64,000 nt of DNA from Saprospiraceae bacterium (GCA_022448955.1 JAKVCU010000002.1:39006-103005), one strand, 5' to 3'. Positions 27,656-37,316 are shown, counted from the stretch's first letter. Notes: generated by a model from the sequence alone, not told the origin. Numbers and translations: made by a program.

Positions 27656-28137
27656 AAAACTCTCTCCTAAAAACCCAAATAGATATAATACTCATTATAA
27701 ATATTCATTCGATATCAAAACGCTATTTCTTTAACCAAAAAGAAAGTTCTGCGTTTCATTATGAATGCAAAATCTTATTTTAAGCTCATATTCTAAAATT
27801 ATTGTCATCTACCAAGGCACTCTCACACCTCTACAACACCACTACTAGTCAATATAAAAAACTGCTAATCAGATTATTAAAAAATAAGAAAAGTGCCAAA
27901 TTCTCACCCTTTTATTGTTCAAAACAGAACTTATTGTACGCTTAACAATATCTATTTTCCATATTTTTAATGGCTTTTTTCAATAAAAGTGAAATAAATG
28001 AGAGCCAATCACAACTCATTTATTACTCAAATAATAGGATAAGTCCATTAGTAAGATATATGATGATACTAGTCAAATAAAATTCGCTATTTCTATTCGA
28101 GTACCTTATATTATATCTGGATATAAAGCTAGCTTTT
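27656..28137. other. Intergenic region without recognised gene
   Basis: 482 bp of AT-rich DNA, with frequent stops in all frames. I see no RNA gene or repeat. It presumably contains the promoter of the TraB-like gene. Confidence 0.5.
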
Positions 28138-28848
28138 ATGAAAATAGTTGAATCAACCGACTTTTACCTGAGGGTCGTGATGTTTGATTTTAAACATCCA
28201 GATAAAAACATCAAACTATCATTTAGAATATTGCCTATGTTCCATATTGGTACAAAAAAGTACTACAATAGTGTGATGGAAAAACTGAGTGAATGTGATG
28301 AAATTTTATATGAAGGATTTAACTTTAAGAAGATTAGATTCCAAAGCCAACAATTTAAAAGAATTGCAAAAAAGTTAAATCTTACCACTCAAATGGAAAG
28401 GGTAAATTTAAAAAAGCTAAACAAAACTTTAACCCATTCAGACCTGACTACACAACAAGCAAATAGCCTTTGGAAGAATTTAAGTATAAATGAAAAATTT
28501 AAATTTCTCATCCATGACCCTATAAAACTACATTACTTTTCTTACAGTTTAAACAGAAAAAAGCTCGCCAAAAACTTTACTACAGCAGCCAAAGAACAAA
28601 TGCTTGCCTACGGACCTAGATTTGACGAAGAAGGAACAGCTGAAAACCTAATAATGAATGAAAGGGAAAAAATCTTGCTTCAAATCCTTGGAAGCAGATT
28701 CCATAGGCAAAAGTGTTTCGATAAAAAAATTGGAATTATTTATGGTGCTGGTCATATGAAGAGGATAGTGCGATATATCATTGACCAACTTGGATATATT
28801 TCAAAACATGCTGAGTTTTTAGAAGTCTATCCTATTTTAGAGTCTTAG
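28138..28848 (+). CDS. TraB/GumN (PrgY)-like protein
   Basis: 236 residues, no signal peptide. It keeps the two marks of the TraB/GumN family: an N-terminal FHIGTKKYYNSV segment (about 35-46) followed by an acidic DEILYEG (54-60), and a C-terminal IIYGAGHMKRI (His206) motif. Relatives are membrane-linked or secreted proteins proposed to be metal-dependent peptidases or pheromone-shutdown factors, but no reaction is proven. It is cytosolic by sequence here, Lys-rich and AT-rich compared with its neighbours, and followed 32 bp later by a broken macro-domain gene. The surroundings look like an accessory region with gene decay. Confidence 0.6.
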   Translation: MKIVESTDFYLRVVMFDFKHPDKNIKLSFRILPMFHIGTKKYYNSVMEKLSECDEILYEGFNFKKIRFQSQQFKRIAKKLNLTTQMERVNLKKLNKTLTHSDLTTQQANSLWKNLSINEKFKFLIHDPIKLHYFSYSLNRKKLAKNFTTAAKEQMLAYGPRFDEEGTAENLIMNEREKILLQILGSRFHRQKCFDKKIGIIYGAGHMKRIVRYIIDQLGYISKHAEFLEVYPILES

Positions 28849-28880
28849 GGATGCTGTGTAAACATCCAAATAATCGAGGT

Positions 28881-29233
28881 ATGCAAAATATAAAAGGTGA
28901 TTTGATTGAACTAGCTTTAGTAGGAGAATTTGATGTTATCGTTCATGGCTGTAATTACTTTTGTACCATGGGAGCAAGCATTGCCAAACAATAAAATCCA
29001 CATTTCCAGAAGCTTAGCAAGCTGATTTACAAACGGAGAAAGGAAACCAATCTAAGTTGGGCGATATTAGCTGGACAGAGGTTGAAACCCCTAAAGGCGA
29101 ATTAATCATCGTCAATGGGTAAACCCAATTTCATTGGAAAGGAAGTAGCCGAAAAGTGGACTACGAGGCAGTAAGAGCTATCTTCCAAAGAATAAAACAG
29201 CAATTTTCTGGTTTGAGGATAGCTTATCCTGCA
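28881..29233 (+). pseudogene. Broken macro-domain (ADP-ribose-binding) protein gene
   Basis: Joined over two frames, this reads as a macro-domain protein: MQNIKGDLIELA, DVIVHGCNYFCTMGASIAKQ, then IKSTFPEA, GDISWTEVE, ELIIVNG, TQFHWKGSSRKVDYEAVRAI, GLRIAYP. These match the Appr-1''-p-processing family (GDL start, HGCN loop). Lesions seen: a one-base deletion around 28991-28992, a TAG at 29015 where an EAY tyrosine is expected, a TAA at 29120 where NAYTQ-type tyrosine is expected, and loss of homology after AYP, so the glycine-rich phosphate loop and C-terminus are gone. A functional product is not expected. It lies directly behind the TraB-like gene. Confidence 0.75.
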
Positions 29234-29369
29234 ACTAAATATTCACCTCTATTTCTCTATCAGAAACCTGATTTTACAAAAAATCTATGATCAAATAATT
29301 AGGTTGGCCTTGTGCAAACAGTTGGTAAATAGCTTATTTTTAAAGAATCTCGCTTTCATATAAATCAAA

Positions 29370-29603
29370 TACACTGTAATCTAAATTACCTCGTATTTTG
29401 AAGGCGTCTTTTTACTCAGTTCTGCCAGTAGGCAGGCAGGGCGTCAGCTTAAAATAGTAAGTAACTGACGATAGGAAAGTGACGCATGGTTTTTGAAGGG
29501 ACGTTAAAGCCTGTCTTGCCTATGACTGACAGCTTCTAGCCTAACTACTTAAGCTAAGCAAAAAAGCTGGATCAAAATTCCAATAAACTTAAATTACAGT
29601 GTA
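29370..29603. repeat. Dispersed palindromic element, copy 1 (234 bp)
   Basis: Bounded by an 11-bp perfect inverted repeat (TACACTGTAAT at 29370-29380, ATTACAGTGTA at 29593-29603). The core at 29443-29499 (GTCAGCTTAAAATAGTAAG...) matches the reverse complement of copy 2, including a 26-base identical run. A 19-base block at 29534-29552 recurs in reverse complement at 58863-58881. No open frame. It fills most of the gap between the macro pseudogene and the next gene. Confidence 0.7.
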
Positions 29604-29624
29604 CTAAAACGAACAGATTAAGCT

Positions 29625-30419
29625 ATGAAAAAATGGAGTCTCTTCTTATTCATCGTATTCTTTTGCCTAAAAATATCGCTTGGTTGCTCTTGTTATAGAA
29701 ATTACTACTGTGAATTTATCAAGTCTGAATTTACGTTTGCTGCTTTTCAAGCGAAGGTAGTTGATACCGTGACTTATAATGACTATAACTTAGCTATCTA
29801 CCTAGAAATTATGGATACACATAAAGATTTGGTAGGTATGACTGACACCATAAAGCTTTATGGAAGTACGGTAGAAGCCGCTTGTGCCATTCATTTTTTA
29901 GAGCGATTTAGACTTGGTGATACCGTAATGATGGCTATGGCGAATGAATTCGAATCAGGCTTCTCGATCACTAATCCTGACTCTCTAAGCGAATCCTATT
30001 TTGAATATTATCCTCATTTATGTCAGTTTGTAGGGCTCCGAGTCCACAATAACATTATACATGGAAGCATTCATGAAGGAGTCTGGGAATATCCATTTCC
30101 GCATTTTAAGGAAAGTCTATCCAATTGTAATTATTCAGATGAAGTTCTTCAGGAGTACAAATGTAATCATAGTACGTTTACAGTATTTCCCAATCCCACT
30201 ATAGGTAACTTTGCATTTTTAAAAACAGAGAATATGCGTTATAGGGCGAATAGCATTCGCGTTTTTAGTGCTGATGGTAGATTAGTGTATCAAGCCGAAA
30301 ATTTTGAAGGGAGGTGGTCAGAGCCAATAAAATTAGAAAACTTGCCTATAGGTTTAAGCATTATTGAGATTACCTGCCTGCAGCGAGTACATTATTTGAA
30401 AGTGATCGTTCCCCAATAA
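29625..30419 (+). CDS. Small secreted protein with Cys-x-Cys mature start (NTR/TIMP-like?) and T9SS sorting domain
   Basis: 264 residues. The signal peptide ends about ISLG (residue 20) and the mature protein begins Cys21-Ser-Cys23, followed by FQAKVVDT and a later GDTVMMAMA segment. This order (CxC at the new N-terminus plus an OB-like beta barrel) resembles the NTR/TIMP-type domain found in other Bacteroidota secreted proteins, but the match is weak. The C-terminal ~85 residues are a Por sorting domain (FTVFPNPTIGNFAFLK...). Function unknown. It follows the palindromic element by 21 bp and stands 129 bp from the methyltransferase gene. Confidence 0.65.
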   Translation: MKKWSLFLFIVFFCLKISLGCSCYRNYYCEFIKSEFTFAAFQAKVVDTVTYNDYNLAIYLEIMDTHKDLVGMTDTIKLYGSTVEAACAIHFLERFRLGDTVMMAMANEFESGFSITNPDSLSESYFEYYPHLCQFVGLRVHNNIIHGSIHEGVWEYPFPHFKESLSNCNYSDEVLQEYKCNHSTFTVFPNPTIGNFAFLKTENMRYRANSIRVFSADGRLVYQAENFEGRWSEPIKLENLPIGLSIIEITCLQRVHYLKVIVPQ

Positions 30420-30548
30420 GTACAAAAGCTAATTTGGAAGTAATGGTAAACATCTTAGTATTTTGCAAAAAATTACTTTTCTGCTTTGCTTAATGATTTT
30501 TTTCTTTGTTTTGCAGTGTAGAAGTTTAGCAAAGCAAATTCCATCATC

Positions 30549-31907
30549 ATGGCACTTTCGAATGCATTTAAGGAACAAATGAAAACCATCTTGGGAGAGG
30601 AATCAGATCTATTTTTTCAAACAGTAGCTGAAAACCAACCTCCGACTAGTATTAGGTGGAATCCTTCCAAAGCTTTTTCCTTGCCAGAAAATAATGATAC
30701 AGTAAAATGGAATAATGATGGAGTATATTTAGAAGAACGTCCAACATTTACGCTTGATCCACTTTTTCATGGTGGAGCATACTATGTTCAGGAAGCCTCC
30801 TCCATGTTTTTGGCGTATGCCTTACGGCAAATAAATAAGCTTTCTGAGCCGCAAAAAGTATTGGATTTGTGTGCAGCACCAGGCGGGAAAAGTACTTTAC
30901 TTTCTAGTCTTTTGCCTACAGACAGTCTTCTTTTAAGTAATGAGGTGATACAGTCTCGTTTTCAAATCTTAAAAGAGAATATGACTAAATGGGGTGCTAT
31001 AAATAGTTGTTTGAGTAGACATGATAGCAAGGATTTTAAGGAGTTGACTGATTTTTTTGATCTGATCATTGTAGATGCACCTTGCTCAGGAGAAGGTTTG
31101 TTTCGAAAAGATCCGAAAGCTAGCGATGAATGGTCTCCAGAAAATGTACAGCTTTGTACAGGCAGACAAAAGAGAATTTTGGCGGAAGCCGTAAAAATGT
31201 TACAAGTAGGTGGAACGCTCATCTATTGTACCTGTACCTTTAATCATAAAGAAAATGAAGATAATGCAGCATGGCTGATGAATGAATTTGGCCTAGAGCA
31301 TGTTTCTTTGGAAATTCCTTCAGATTGGCCTATCGAAAAAAGAAGACAAGGCTACCAATTCTACCCCCACAGAGTAAAAGGAGAAGGATTTTATATTGCT
31401 TGCCTCCAAAAACCAGGTGCTCCTACCCCAGCTACCAAAAAGAAAAAGCATCAAAAAACTAGTGCTCTAAATCTTCTTTCAAAAAAACAAGTCGCTACTC
31501 TTCAAAATTGGGTTGAATCTGATCAAGCATTGAGCTTTTCAATAGATCAGAAGTTTCGAGTGTATGCTTTTTACAAAACACATAAAGAGTGGATTGAAAA
31601 GCTATCAACTAGCCTCTACCACTTTGTTCCAGGCCTACATATTGGCGATTTAAAGAATAATAAATTTATTCCTGCACATGGCCTAGCCATGAGTCAAATC
31701 GCCCATCCAGATATTCCTAAAGTGGTTATGGAAAAGCAACAAGCGCTTCATTATTTAAAAAAAGAAGTACCTACAATTAATATCATACCTAGAGACTGGG
31801 CTATTGTACAATATGAAGGAATCAACTTGGGCTGGATAAAGGGTCTAAAAAATCGCTACAACAATTATTATCCCAAAGAGTGGCGCATAAGAATGCGTAT
31901 AACATAA
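30549..31907 (+). CDS. rRNA (cytosine-C5)-methyltransferase, RsmF/YebU-like
   Basis: A NOL1/NOP2/Sun-family SAM-dependent methyltransferase of 452 residues. SAM-binding motif I VLDLCAAPGGKST starts near residue 104. Motif IV DAPCSGEGLFRKDP (near 176, Cys179) and motif VI YCTCTFNHKENE (Cys229) supply the two catalytic cysteines of m5C enzymes. The C-terminal ~130 residues (from about LLSKKQVATLQNW) correspond to the PUA-like RNA-binding extension of RsmF-type proteins, ending LGWIKGLKNRYNNYYPKEWRI. It likely modifies 16S rRNA. Whether it is a true RsmF orthologue or another RsmB/F member is not settled here. A conserved core gene in a poorly conserved neighbourhood. Confidence 0.9.
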   Translation: MALSNAFKEQMKTILGEESDLFFQTVAENQPPTSIRWNPSKAFSLPENNDTVKWNNDGVYLEERPTFTLDPLFHGGAYYVQEASSMFLAYALRQINKLSEPQKVLDLCAAPGGKSTLLSSLLPTDSLLLSNEVIQSRFQILKENMTKWGAINSCLSRHDSKDFKELTDFFDLIIVDAPCSGEGLFRKDPKASDEWSPENVQLCTGRQKRILAEAVKMLQVGGTLIYCTCTFNHKENEDNAAWLMNEFGLEHVSLEIPSDWPIEKRRQGYQFYPHRVKGEGFYIACLQKPGAPTPATKKKKHQKTSALNLLSKKQVATLQNWVESDQALSFSIDQKFRVYAFYKTHKEWIEKLSTSLYHFVPGLHIGDLKNNKFIPAHGLAMSQIAHPDIPKVVMEKQQALHYLKKEVPTINIIPRDWAIVQYEGINLGWIKGLKNRYNNYYPKEWRIRMRIT

Positions 31908-31910
31908 AAA

Positions 31911-31941
31911 AGTTGTTCCACCACATTTGTGAGGAACAACT
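31911..31941 (+). terminator. Hairpin after the rRNA methyltransferase gene
   Basis: A 9-bp stem (AGTTGTTCC / GGAACAACT) with a 13-nt loop that can pair further. An A-run precedes it (T-run on the minus strand) but no T-run follows, so it may work better for the minus strand. Confidence 0.45.
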
Positions 31942-32005
31942 CCATCAGTTTACCAGCGAGAGCACATTATATATAGTTATATAAAAGTATCAACCTAAAT
32001 CGTTA

Positions 32006-32128
32006 GGCTAGAAAATTGGTATAATAAATTCTTTTAGTCAGCTCAAAAATCGTGCGTAACTTTCCTATCGTCAGTTACTTACTACTTTTGAGCTGACGAA
32101 TTTATTATACAAGCAATTTTGACTAGCC
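32006..32128. repeat. Dispersed palindromic element, copy 2 (123 bp, best preserved)
   Basis: A nested inverted repeat: GGCTAG/CTAGCC outermost, then a perfect 13-bp pair (GTATAATAAATTC at 32019-32031, GAATTTATTATAC at 32098-32110), a perfect 12-bp pair (GTCAGCTCAAAA at 32037-32048, TTTTGAGCTGAC at 32086-32097) and an inner GTAACT/AGTTAC pair. It could fold as one long hairpin. It lies in the convergent gap between the methyltransferase and a Crp-type gene. Confidence 0.8.
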
Positions 32129-32173
32129 GCTTAAATCGTCTGGCATTAAGCCAAATATGTGATATTTATATCT

Positions 32174-32851
32174 TTATAACTTAGCGATATCTCGAACCAA
32201 AATCTTTCCTCTATTGAAATAGATCAAATCTGACTTCTTCAATTCATTTAGTACCAGAGTGACCGTTTGACGAGAAGTACAAGTGATATTTGCGATGTCC
32301 TGATGAGTTAAAGAGTGTTTTAACAACATTTCATAGCCCACACGACGTCCACGAGAAGCAACAGAATCCTTAATGAATTCGATGATACGAGTTCGTGCAT
32401 CTTTAAAAATTAAAGATTCTAACTTATTTTCCGCACGCATTAATCGGCTTCCAAAGAGATTCATCACGCTACTGCATAACTCAAAGTTATTGCGCATCAT
32501 CTTTTTAAAATCACTCACTTTTAACGAATACAAATGAACATCTTCCTTTAAAGCTTGCGCAAAATCTTGACGATTTCTTTCGCCAATCAATCCTAGTTCG
32601 CCAAACATAGCTAATGGATGAATGAGTGACTTAATCACTTCTTTACCATCTGAGCTGTGCGTACCAATTTTGATCGTACCTTTTGCCAAAAAATAAATCA
32701 TATCGGAGGGATCTTCAGGAAGGTAGATAAAGCTATACTTTGATTTTACTTTATAATCCATTAAGCTACCTAATTCGATACGCTCCTCAGGAGATAGTGC
32801 ACTAAATAAAGGGAATTGTGTTAAGAAGGACATTTTTGCTTCGTTATTCAT
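32174..32851 (-). CDS. Crp/Fnr-family transcriptional regulator
   Basis: 225 residues: an N-terminal cyclic-nucleotide-binding-type beta barrel (about 12-125, with PLAMFGELGLIGERNRQDFA) and a C-terminal winged helix (about 150-225) whose recognition helix reads CTSRQTVTLVLNEL. No Cys cluster for an iron-sulfur centre is seen, so FNR-like oxygen sensing is unlikely. It is a close paralogue of the gene at 49775: both share SLIFKDAR, GYEML-KH, QDIANIT and SRQTVT segments. Targets are unknown. The ATG at 32851 is used, although an ATG at 32833 (MSFLTQFP) would also fit. A G8 tract lies ~80 bp upstream. Confidence 0.9.
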   Translation of the reverse strand: MNNEAKMSFLTQFPLFSALSPEERIELGSLMDYKVKSKYSFIYLPEDPSDMIYFLAKGTIKIGTHSSDGKEVIKSLIHPLAMFGELGLIGERNRQDFAQALKEDVHLYSLKVSDFKKMMRNNFELCSSVMNLFGSRLMRAENKLESLIFKDARTRIIEFIKDSVASRGRRVGYEMLLKHSLTHQDIANITCTSRQTVTLVLNELKKSDLIYFNRGKILVRDIAKL

Positions 32852-33327
32852 AATCTCACTTTTTCAATTTTGGAAGAAGTTCCATGCAATTAAATTCGCA
32901 ATTGTACTTAGATAGACACGGATTATTCCTCCCCCCCCTACGCTTCACCTAATTTTTTTTATTTTTTTTTAAAAAAAGCAAGATTTTTTTCTGGAGCTAT
33001 CATAAGACAGGGGGTATTAACTTAGAGATATGGTATGAATATCTAGAAGAGTTCTTTGAGTTGAAAATACCGATAGTTCGCTAAGTAGTAATTATAGTGA
33101 GTGCTAAAAAATCTTGCCCAAACTAGGCTAAGGAGGGCTTTTATAGAAATTGTTAAAAAGTTCCAGTCAAGGATATAAGCCGGAGCGGGTATATGGCCTT
33201 TATAAGGTCATCTTATCAATCAGACTTTTGAAGGAAAGCCAATATCTAATTAGTATTTAGTAGAATAAGCTGCGCTGAATAATTGCCAGTATTGATCCCA
33301 GATGACACTCATTTTCCAAAAAAAAGA
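32852..33327. other. Intergenic region with homopolymer tracts
   Basis: 476 bp upstream of the Crp-type gene and downstream of the DUF4249 gene. It contains a C8 tract (32931-32938) followed by T8, T10, A7 and T7 runs (32952-32997). No gene or RNA was recognised. Tract-length change could alter promoter spacing (inference). Confidence 0.5.
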
Positions 33328-34269
33328 CTAATTAATCACTAGTGTAGAATCTGTAGATTGGTTGTATCCAGCAAAAACACCTTTACCGTTCTCTACATTG
33401 CTATCAATAAATACAGGAGGAGAGAAAGGATCATTTCCACTCGTTTGTTGACGACTTACGCTATTATAATAGTGGTAATAATGTTCTGAAACATTACGCA
33501 ATTGAGCAACCATTGGTCCTAGCAACTGCGCCTCAGAGTCAATACTAATGGAAATATTGAATGAAGCAGTAATTAGATCTCCATTAAATTCGGTATCCTC
33601 AAATAGAACACCGCCAAGAAAGTACGCAATAAATGTATTCTTATTATTTTGTGGGCTAAATGATACAGGCTCCAGAGAAGAGCTGATAATAATAGTATCC
33701 CCTTCCAAAACAGTAAATGAAAATACTTTTTGTAAGAAGTTAAGATGATAATAATTCACCATATCGGCTGGATCCTCAAACTGCAACTGCACATTATACG
33801 AGTAAGTCATATCATTCTGTGCATCGCTATTGACGGTCAAATCTACATTTGAGACAAATAATTGACTAATTTCAACAGGATATGGAACATGACTCTGAGC
33901 CATTATCGGATCGAAGCCAGGAGCTGAAGCTTTCAAAATATAAGTTTCTCCTTCCTGTGGCTTAAACTGATTACTTACATATTTCGGTGGTAGACGATTA
34001 GTTTGTGGAATAAAAGTCAAAGTTTCCAGCAGTTCGTCTTCTTGAAAAACCTCTACTGTTGCATCATCGACAAACTTAATTGCTGGGGATTCTAAAATAT
34101 TTTGAGTTTCCGTTACGGTTACCAATACGTTTTGACCTGCTGTAAAATCACTGCTTATAACTAATTGTGGAGAAGGATTTCCTAGAGACAATTCAACTGG
34201 ACGTTCACAAGTAGCTCCCATAAATAATAAGCTGGAGATAATGATTAATCCAATTATACTGGTACGCAT
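33328..34269 (-). CDS. DUF4249-family outer-membrane lipoprotein, partner of the TonB receptor
   Basis: 313 residues with a signal ending LLFMGATC (weak lipobox, Cys21). The N-terminal PQLVISSDFTAGQNVLVTVT strand, the later PVEISQLFVSNVDLTV region and C-terminal NVENGKGVFAGYN match the DUF4249 family. In Bacteroidota, DUF4249 genes usually follow a TonB-dependent receptor with an N-terminal STN or carboxypeptidase-like domain, as here (69 bp behind it). The protein probably assists uptake or anchors at the surface; its biochemical role is unknown. No enzyme motif is visible. Confidence 0.85.
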   Translation of the reverse strand: MRTSIIGLIIISSLLFMGATCERPVELSLGNPSPQLVISSDFTAGQNVLVTVTETQNILESPAIKFVDDATVEVFQEDELLETLTFIPQTNRLPPKYVSNQFKPQEGETYILKASAPGFDPIMAQSHVPYPVEISQLFVSNVDLTVNSDAQNDMTYSYNVQLQFEDPADMVNYYHLNFLQKVFSFTVLEGDTIIISSSLEPVSFSPQNNKNTFIAYFLGGVLFEDTEFNGDLITASFNISISIDSEAQLLGPMVAQLRNVSEHYYHYYNSVSRQQTSGNDPFSPPVFIDSNVENGKGVFAGYNQSTDSTLVIN

Positions 34270-34338
34270 ATCCTATTTAATTATTCGTCAAGTGAAAATA
34301 GAAATTTAAGTTTGGTCTATTATTTTACAAATATACAA

Positions 34339-37017
34339 TTAAAATTTTATTGTGTAATTAATCGAAGGTAAAAAAGGTAACATGGGTATTTCAACAAATT
34401 CCGTTTGTGTTTCGAAGTCACCATCAAAAAGCACGATAGATTCGCGAAGTTTGTAATAAAGTGGATTCCTCCGATTATATACATTGTACACTCCAAACTT
34501 GAACATATGCTGTACATTATCAGGGTCGCCAAAATATAAGTTAGCGCTTATGTCTAAGCGGTGCAAATTGGGTAATCTAAATTGATTTTTAGCTCCGAAG
34601 TCTTTGTTTAGAGTTGCAATACCAGTAATGGGATTAACAGTTATGAAGCGAATAGGGGCAGCACTAAAGGCAGTTCCAGTACCGAACAGCCAATTGGCGG
34701 TAAGCTGAAAGTTATTACCAATTCTTTGACTTAAAGCGATCTTAAAATCATGCCTACGGTCATAAGTAAAAGGATAAGTCCGTCCTAAATTAATCTTTTC
34801 AAAAGTCCGATTAGTATAAGAAAGGCCATAAGATACCCATCCCGTCATGCTACCTTTGGTTTTCTTAAACATTAACTCTAGCCCATAGGCTGTTCCATTT
34901 CCAACAGTGATATTATCTTCCCAATTATTATTGATATTTGCCCCTTCAGTATAATTAATGAGCTTATCCATAGCCTTATAGTAAAGCTCTCCACTGATTT
35001 CACCAATATTTTTTAATCGTTTATCTACACCTGCAACTATTTGCCAAGAAGTTTGTGGCTCAACATTTTTTGTGGAGGAGACCCATAAATCGGAGGGTAA
35101 TCCAAATCCAGATTGAGATAGTAAATGTAGATATTGTACCATACGGCTGCACGCTGCCTTAAAAACAAGGTCTTTTCTAGCTGTCCAGTTTATTGCAAAT
35201 CGAGGTTGCAAATAACCATAATTAATATTATCTAAGCGTAAATTAGATAACCGCAAACCGATATTAGCTCTAATATGCTTGCTAATTTCTACCTCATCTT
35301 CTAAATAGAAATTGTACTCTGTTGATCCAATAGGATCATTAAAAATAGTATCTCTTACTTGAAACTCATCAGTAGTTCCGTTAAAGAATAGAGCCCCGGG
35401 AATAAATTCACGTCTCGTCAATCCAAATCCTAGTCGAACATAGTGCTTACTATTAGGAACAAAATCAAAATCAACCTTTCCTCCAATATCCTCAATACTA
35501 GAATTAAATCGGCCAACGTTAATCACATTAAAAATGTTAATCAAATCCTCTGAAACAATACGATCTAAATTATCTTCATTGCGATAGTCGATATCAACAC
35601 TTAGTTTGCTGTAAGTCAGCGTCACATTACTAAATAACTTTTCGCTGATGATGTGATTCCAACGTAAAGAAGAAACCGTATTCCCCCAATCAAAACGGTC
35701 ATTATAACTTTGCCGGCTAAGAAAACGAGAGGTTCCTCCAGAACTATTAGGTACTTCTAATTCGAAAAATGTACGACCATTATCATCGAAAAAGTCTTTA
35801 CCCGAATAAAGACTAAGATAAACTTTATCTCTATTGGAGAATTTATAATTCACCTTTGCATTAATATCATAGAAGTAGTAATTCGTTTGCCCAATTTGAT
35901 CATTGTTCTCCTTTTTCCAATCAGCTGAAATACTTGGTAAATACCAATCAATAAATGATCTACGAGCAGAGATGAAATAGGACGCCTTATCTTTTACCAA
36001 AGGCCCCTCTAGAGTCAAGCGCCCTGTCATTAAACCAATATCTGCTTGCCCTTTAAATTTTTTGAGATTACCTTCTTTCATTCTGATATCCAGAACAGAG
36101 GAAAGACGTCCTCCATATCTTGCTGGAAACCCTCCTTTCACTAATTTTGCTGAGCGTATAGCATTGGTATTAAAAACCGAAAACATACCTGCAGCGTGGA
36201 ATACATTGTAAATCGGTACTCCATCAATCAGCACTAAGTTTTGATCAGCACTCCCTCCTCTAACAAAAATACCTCCTACTCCATCAGCGCCTGTTTGAAC
36301 ACCTGGCAGTAAGTGAGCAACTCTCAATAAATCAGGCTCTCCTCCCAAACTTGGCAACTGGTCTGCAGCTTCTCGCTGAATATCTACAGTGCTAATGTCA
36401 TTCGCTTGATTCTCGAGTAGAGAATCTTTGGGTACAACTACCACTTGAGGTAAATCTAGAGAAGGGAATAGTTCTATATTCCTAATAAAGTTATTTTCAA
36501 GCTGAATAGCTATGGTTTGCGTTTCATGGCCTACGTAAGAATAAATCAAGTTAAAGTTACCTGCCCTCAAGGTAAGGCTATAGAATCCATATTCGTTTGA
36601 AATTGCTCCTTTTCCACTCAAAGGATGATAAATATTAGCTCCTTGTAAAGGTTCTCCAGACTCTTGATCGCTTATAAATCCACTTATGGTAAAGGATCTG
36701 GGAGATATGCTAATCTCTCTTCCTACTAGTAGAATTTGACGGCCGTTAACTTTATAGGTCAATGGTAAATCATCAAATAAAAGATCTAAAATGGTTTTTA
36801 ACTTGACCGCTTTTAGCTGAAGAGTGTATTTTTTTTCAGGAATGATACTTGACTGGAAAGACAAAGGAACGTCATAATCTTGCATTAATAAAAATAAACA
36901 ATCCTTTAGTGTTTTATCTTCGACCTCTATATCACAGAGCTGTTCTAAAGGAGACTGTGCCTTTAGAAAACTACATAATGAGCAAAATAAACATATGAGT
37001 GTAAGACGTTGAACCAT
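34339..37017 (-). CDS. TonB-dependent receptor with STN signalling domain
   Basis: 892 residues. The signal peptide ends LKAQ. The STN domain (about 24-98) is the signal-transmitting part of FecA-type receptors. It is followed by a carboxypeptidase-regulatory-like domain (about 108-172, FISDQESGEPLQGANIY), a plug (about 215-315, GGIFVRGGSADQNLVLIDG) and a beta-barrel. An ECF sigma factor and a FecR-type anti-sigma lie directly upstream, so ligand binding probably signals through STN to FecR and releases the sigma factor (known FecIRA principle). A DUF4249 protein follows. The ligand (iron chelate, peptide or glycan) is not readable. Confidence 0.92.
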   Translation of the reverse strand: MVQRLTLICLFCSLCSFLKAQSPLEQLCDIEVEDKTLKDCLFLLMQDYDVPLSFQSSIIPEKKYTLQLKAVKLKTILDLLFDDLPLTYKVNGRQILLVGREISISPRSFTISGFISDQESGEPLQGANIYHPLSGKGAISNEYGFYSLTLRAGNFNLIYSYVGHETQTIAIQLENNFIRNIELFPSLDLPQVVVVPKDSLLENQANDISTVDIQREAADQLPSLGGEPDLLRVAHLLPGVQTGADGVGGIFVRGGSADQNLVLIDGVPIYNVFHAAGMFSVFNTNAIRSAKLVKGGFPARYGGRLSSVLDIRMKEGNLKKFKGQADIGLMTGRLTLEGPLVKDKASYFISARRSFIDWYLPSISADWKKENNDQIGQTNYYFYDINAKVNYKFSNRDKVYLSLYSGKDFFDDNGRTFFELEVPNSSGGTSRFLSRQSYNDRFDWGNTVSSLRWNHIISEKLFSNVTLTYSKLSVDIDYRNEDNLDRIVSEDLINIFNVINVGRFNSSIEDIGGKVDFDFVPNSKHYVRLGFGLTRREFIPGALFFNGTTDEFQVRDTIFNDPIGSTEYNFYLEDEVEISKHIRANIGLRLSNLRLDNINYGYLQPRFAINWTARKDLVFKAACSRMVQYLHLLSQSGFGLPSDLWVSSTKNVEPQTSWQIVAGVDKRLKNIGEISGELYYKAMDKLINYTEGANINNNWEDNITVGNGTAYGLELMFKKTKGSMTGWVSYGLSYTNRTFEKINLGRTYPFTYDRRHDFKIALSQRIGNNFQLTANWLFGTGTAFSAAPIRFITVNPITGIATLNKDFGAKNQFRLPNLHRLDISANLYFGDPDNVQHMFKFGVYNVYNRRNPLYYKLRESIVLFDGDFETQTEFVEIPMLPFLPSINYTIKF

Positions 37018-37316
37018 TGCTTCTGAACTAAAATGGTACTGCCTTACAAGATAAGGGAAAAACTCTATAAAGGAAGTCCGTTAACAACAAATTGAAGAAA
37101 AGTTGCGAGCACGACTAAGTTTTAAGAGTATATTTAAGTATTGGTAAAAGGAGAACCAATGGTTTGAAACTACCTACTGGTAAAGGTAAAATTTTGCTAA
37201 GGCTTCGTGGTGGAGCTTAGCGAGCAAAGTGACTGATCCAATCGGACGCAATAGTCCTCAAAGCTTTGGTTTTCAGACAGTAGAGAATTTAAACATGCTC
37301 TAATTATTAAAAAGAC

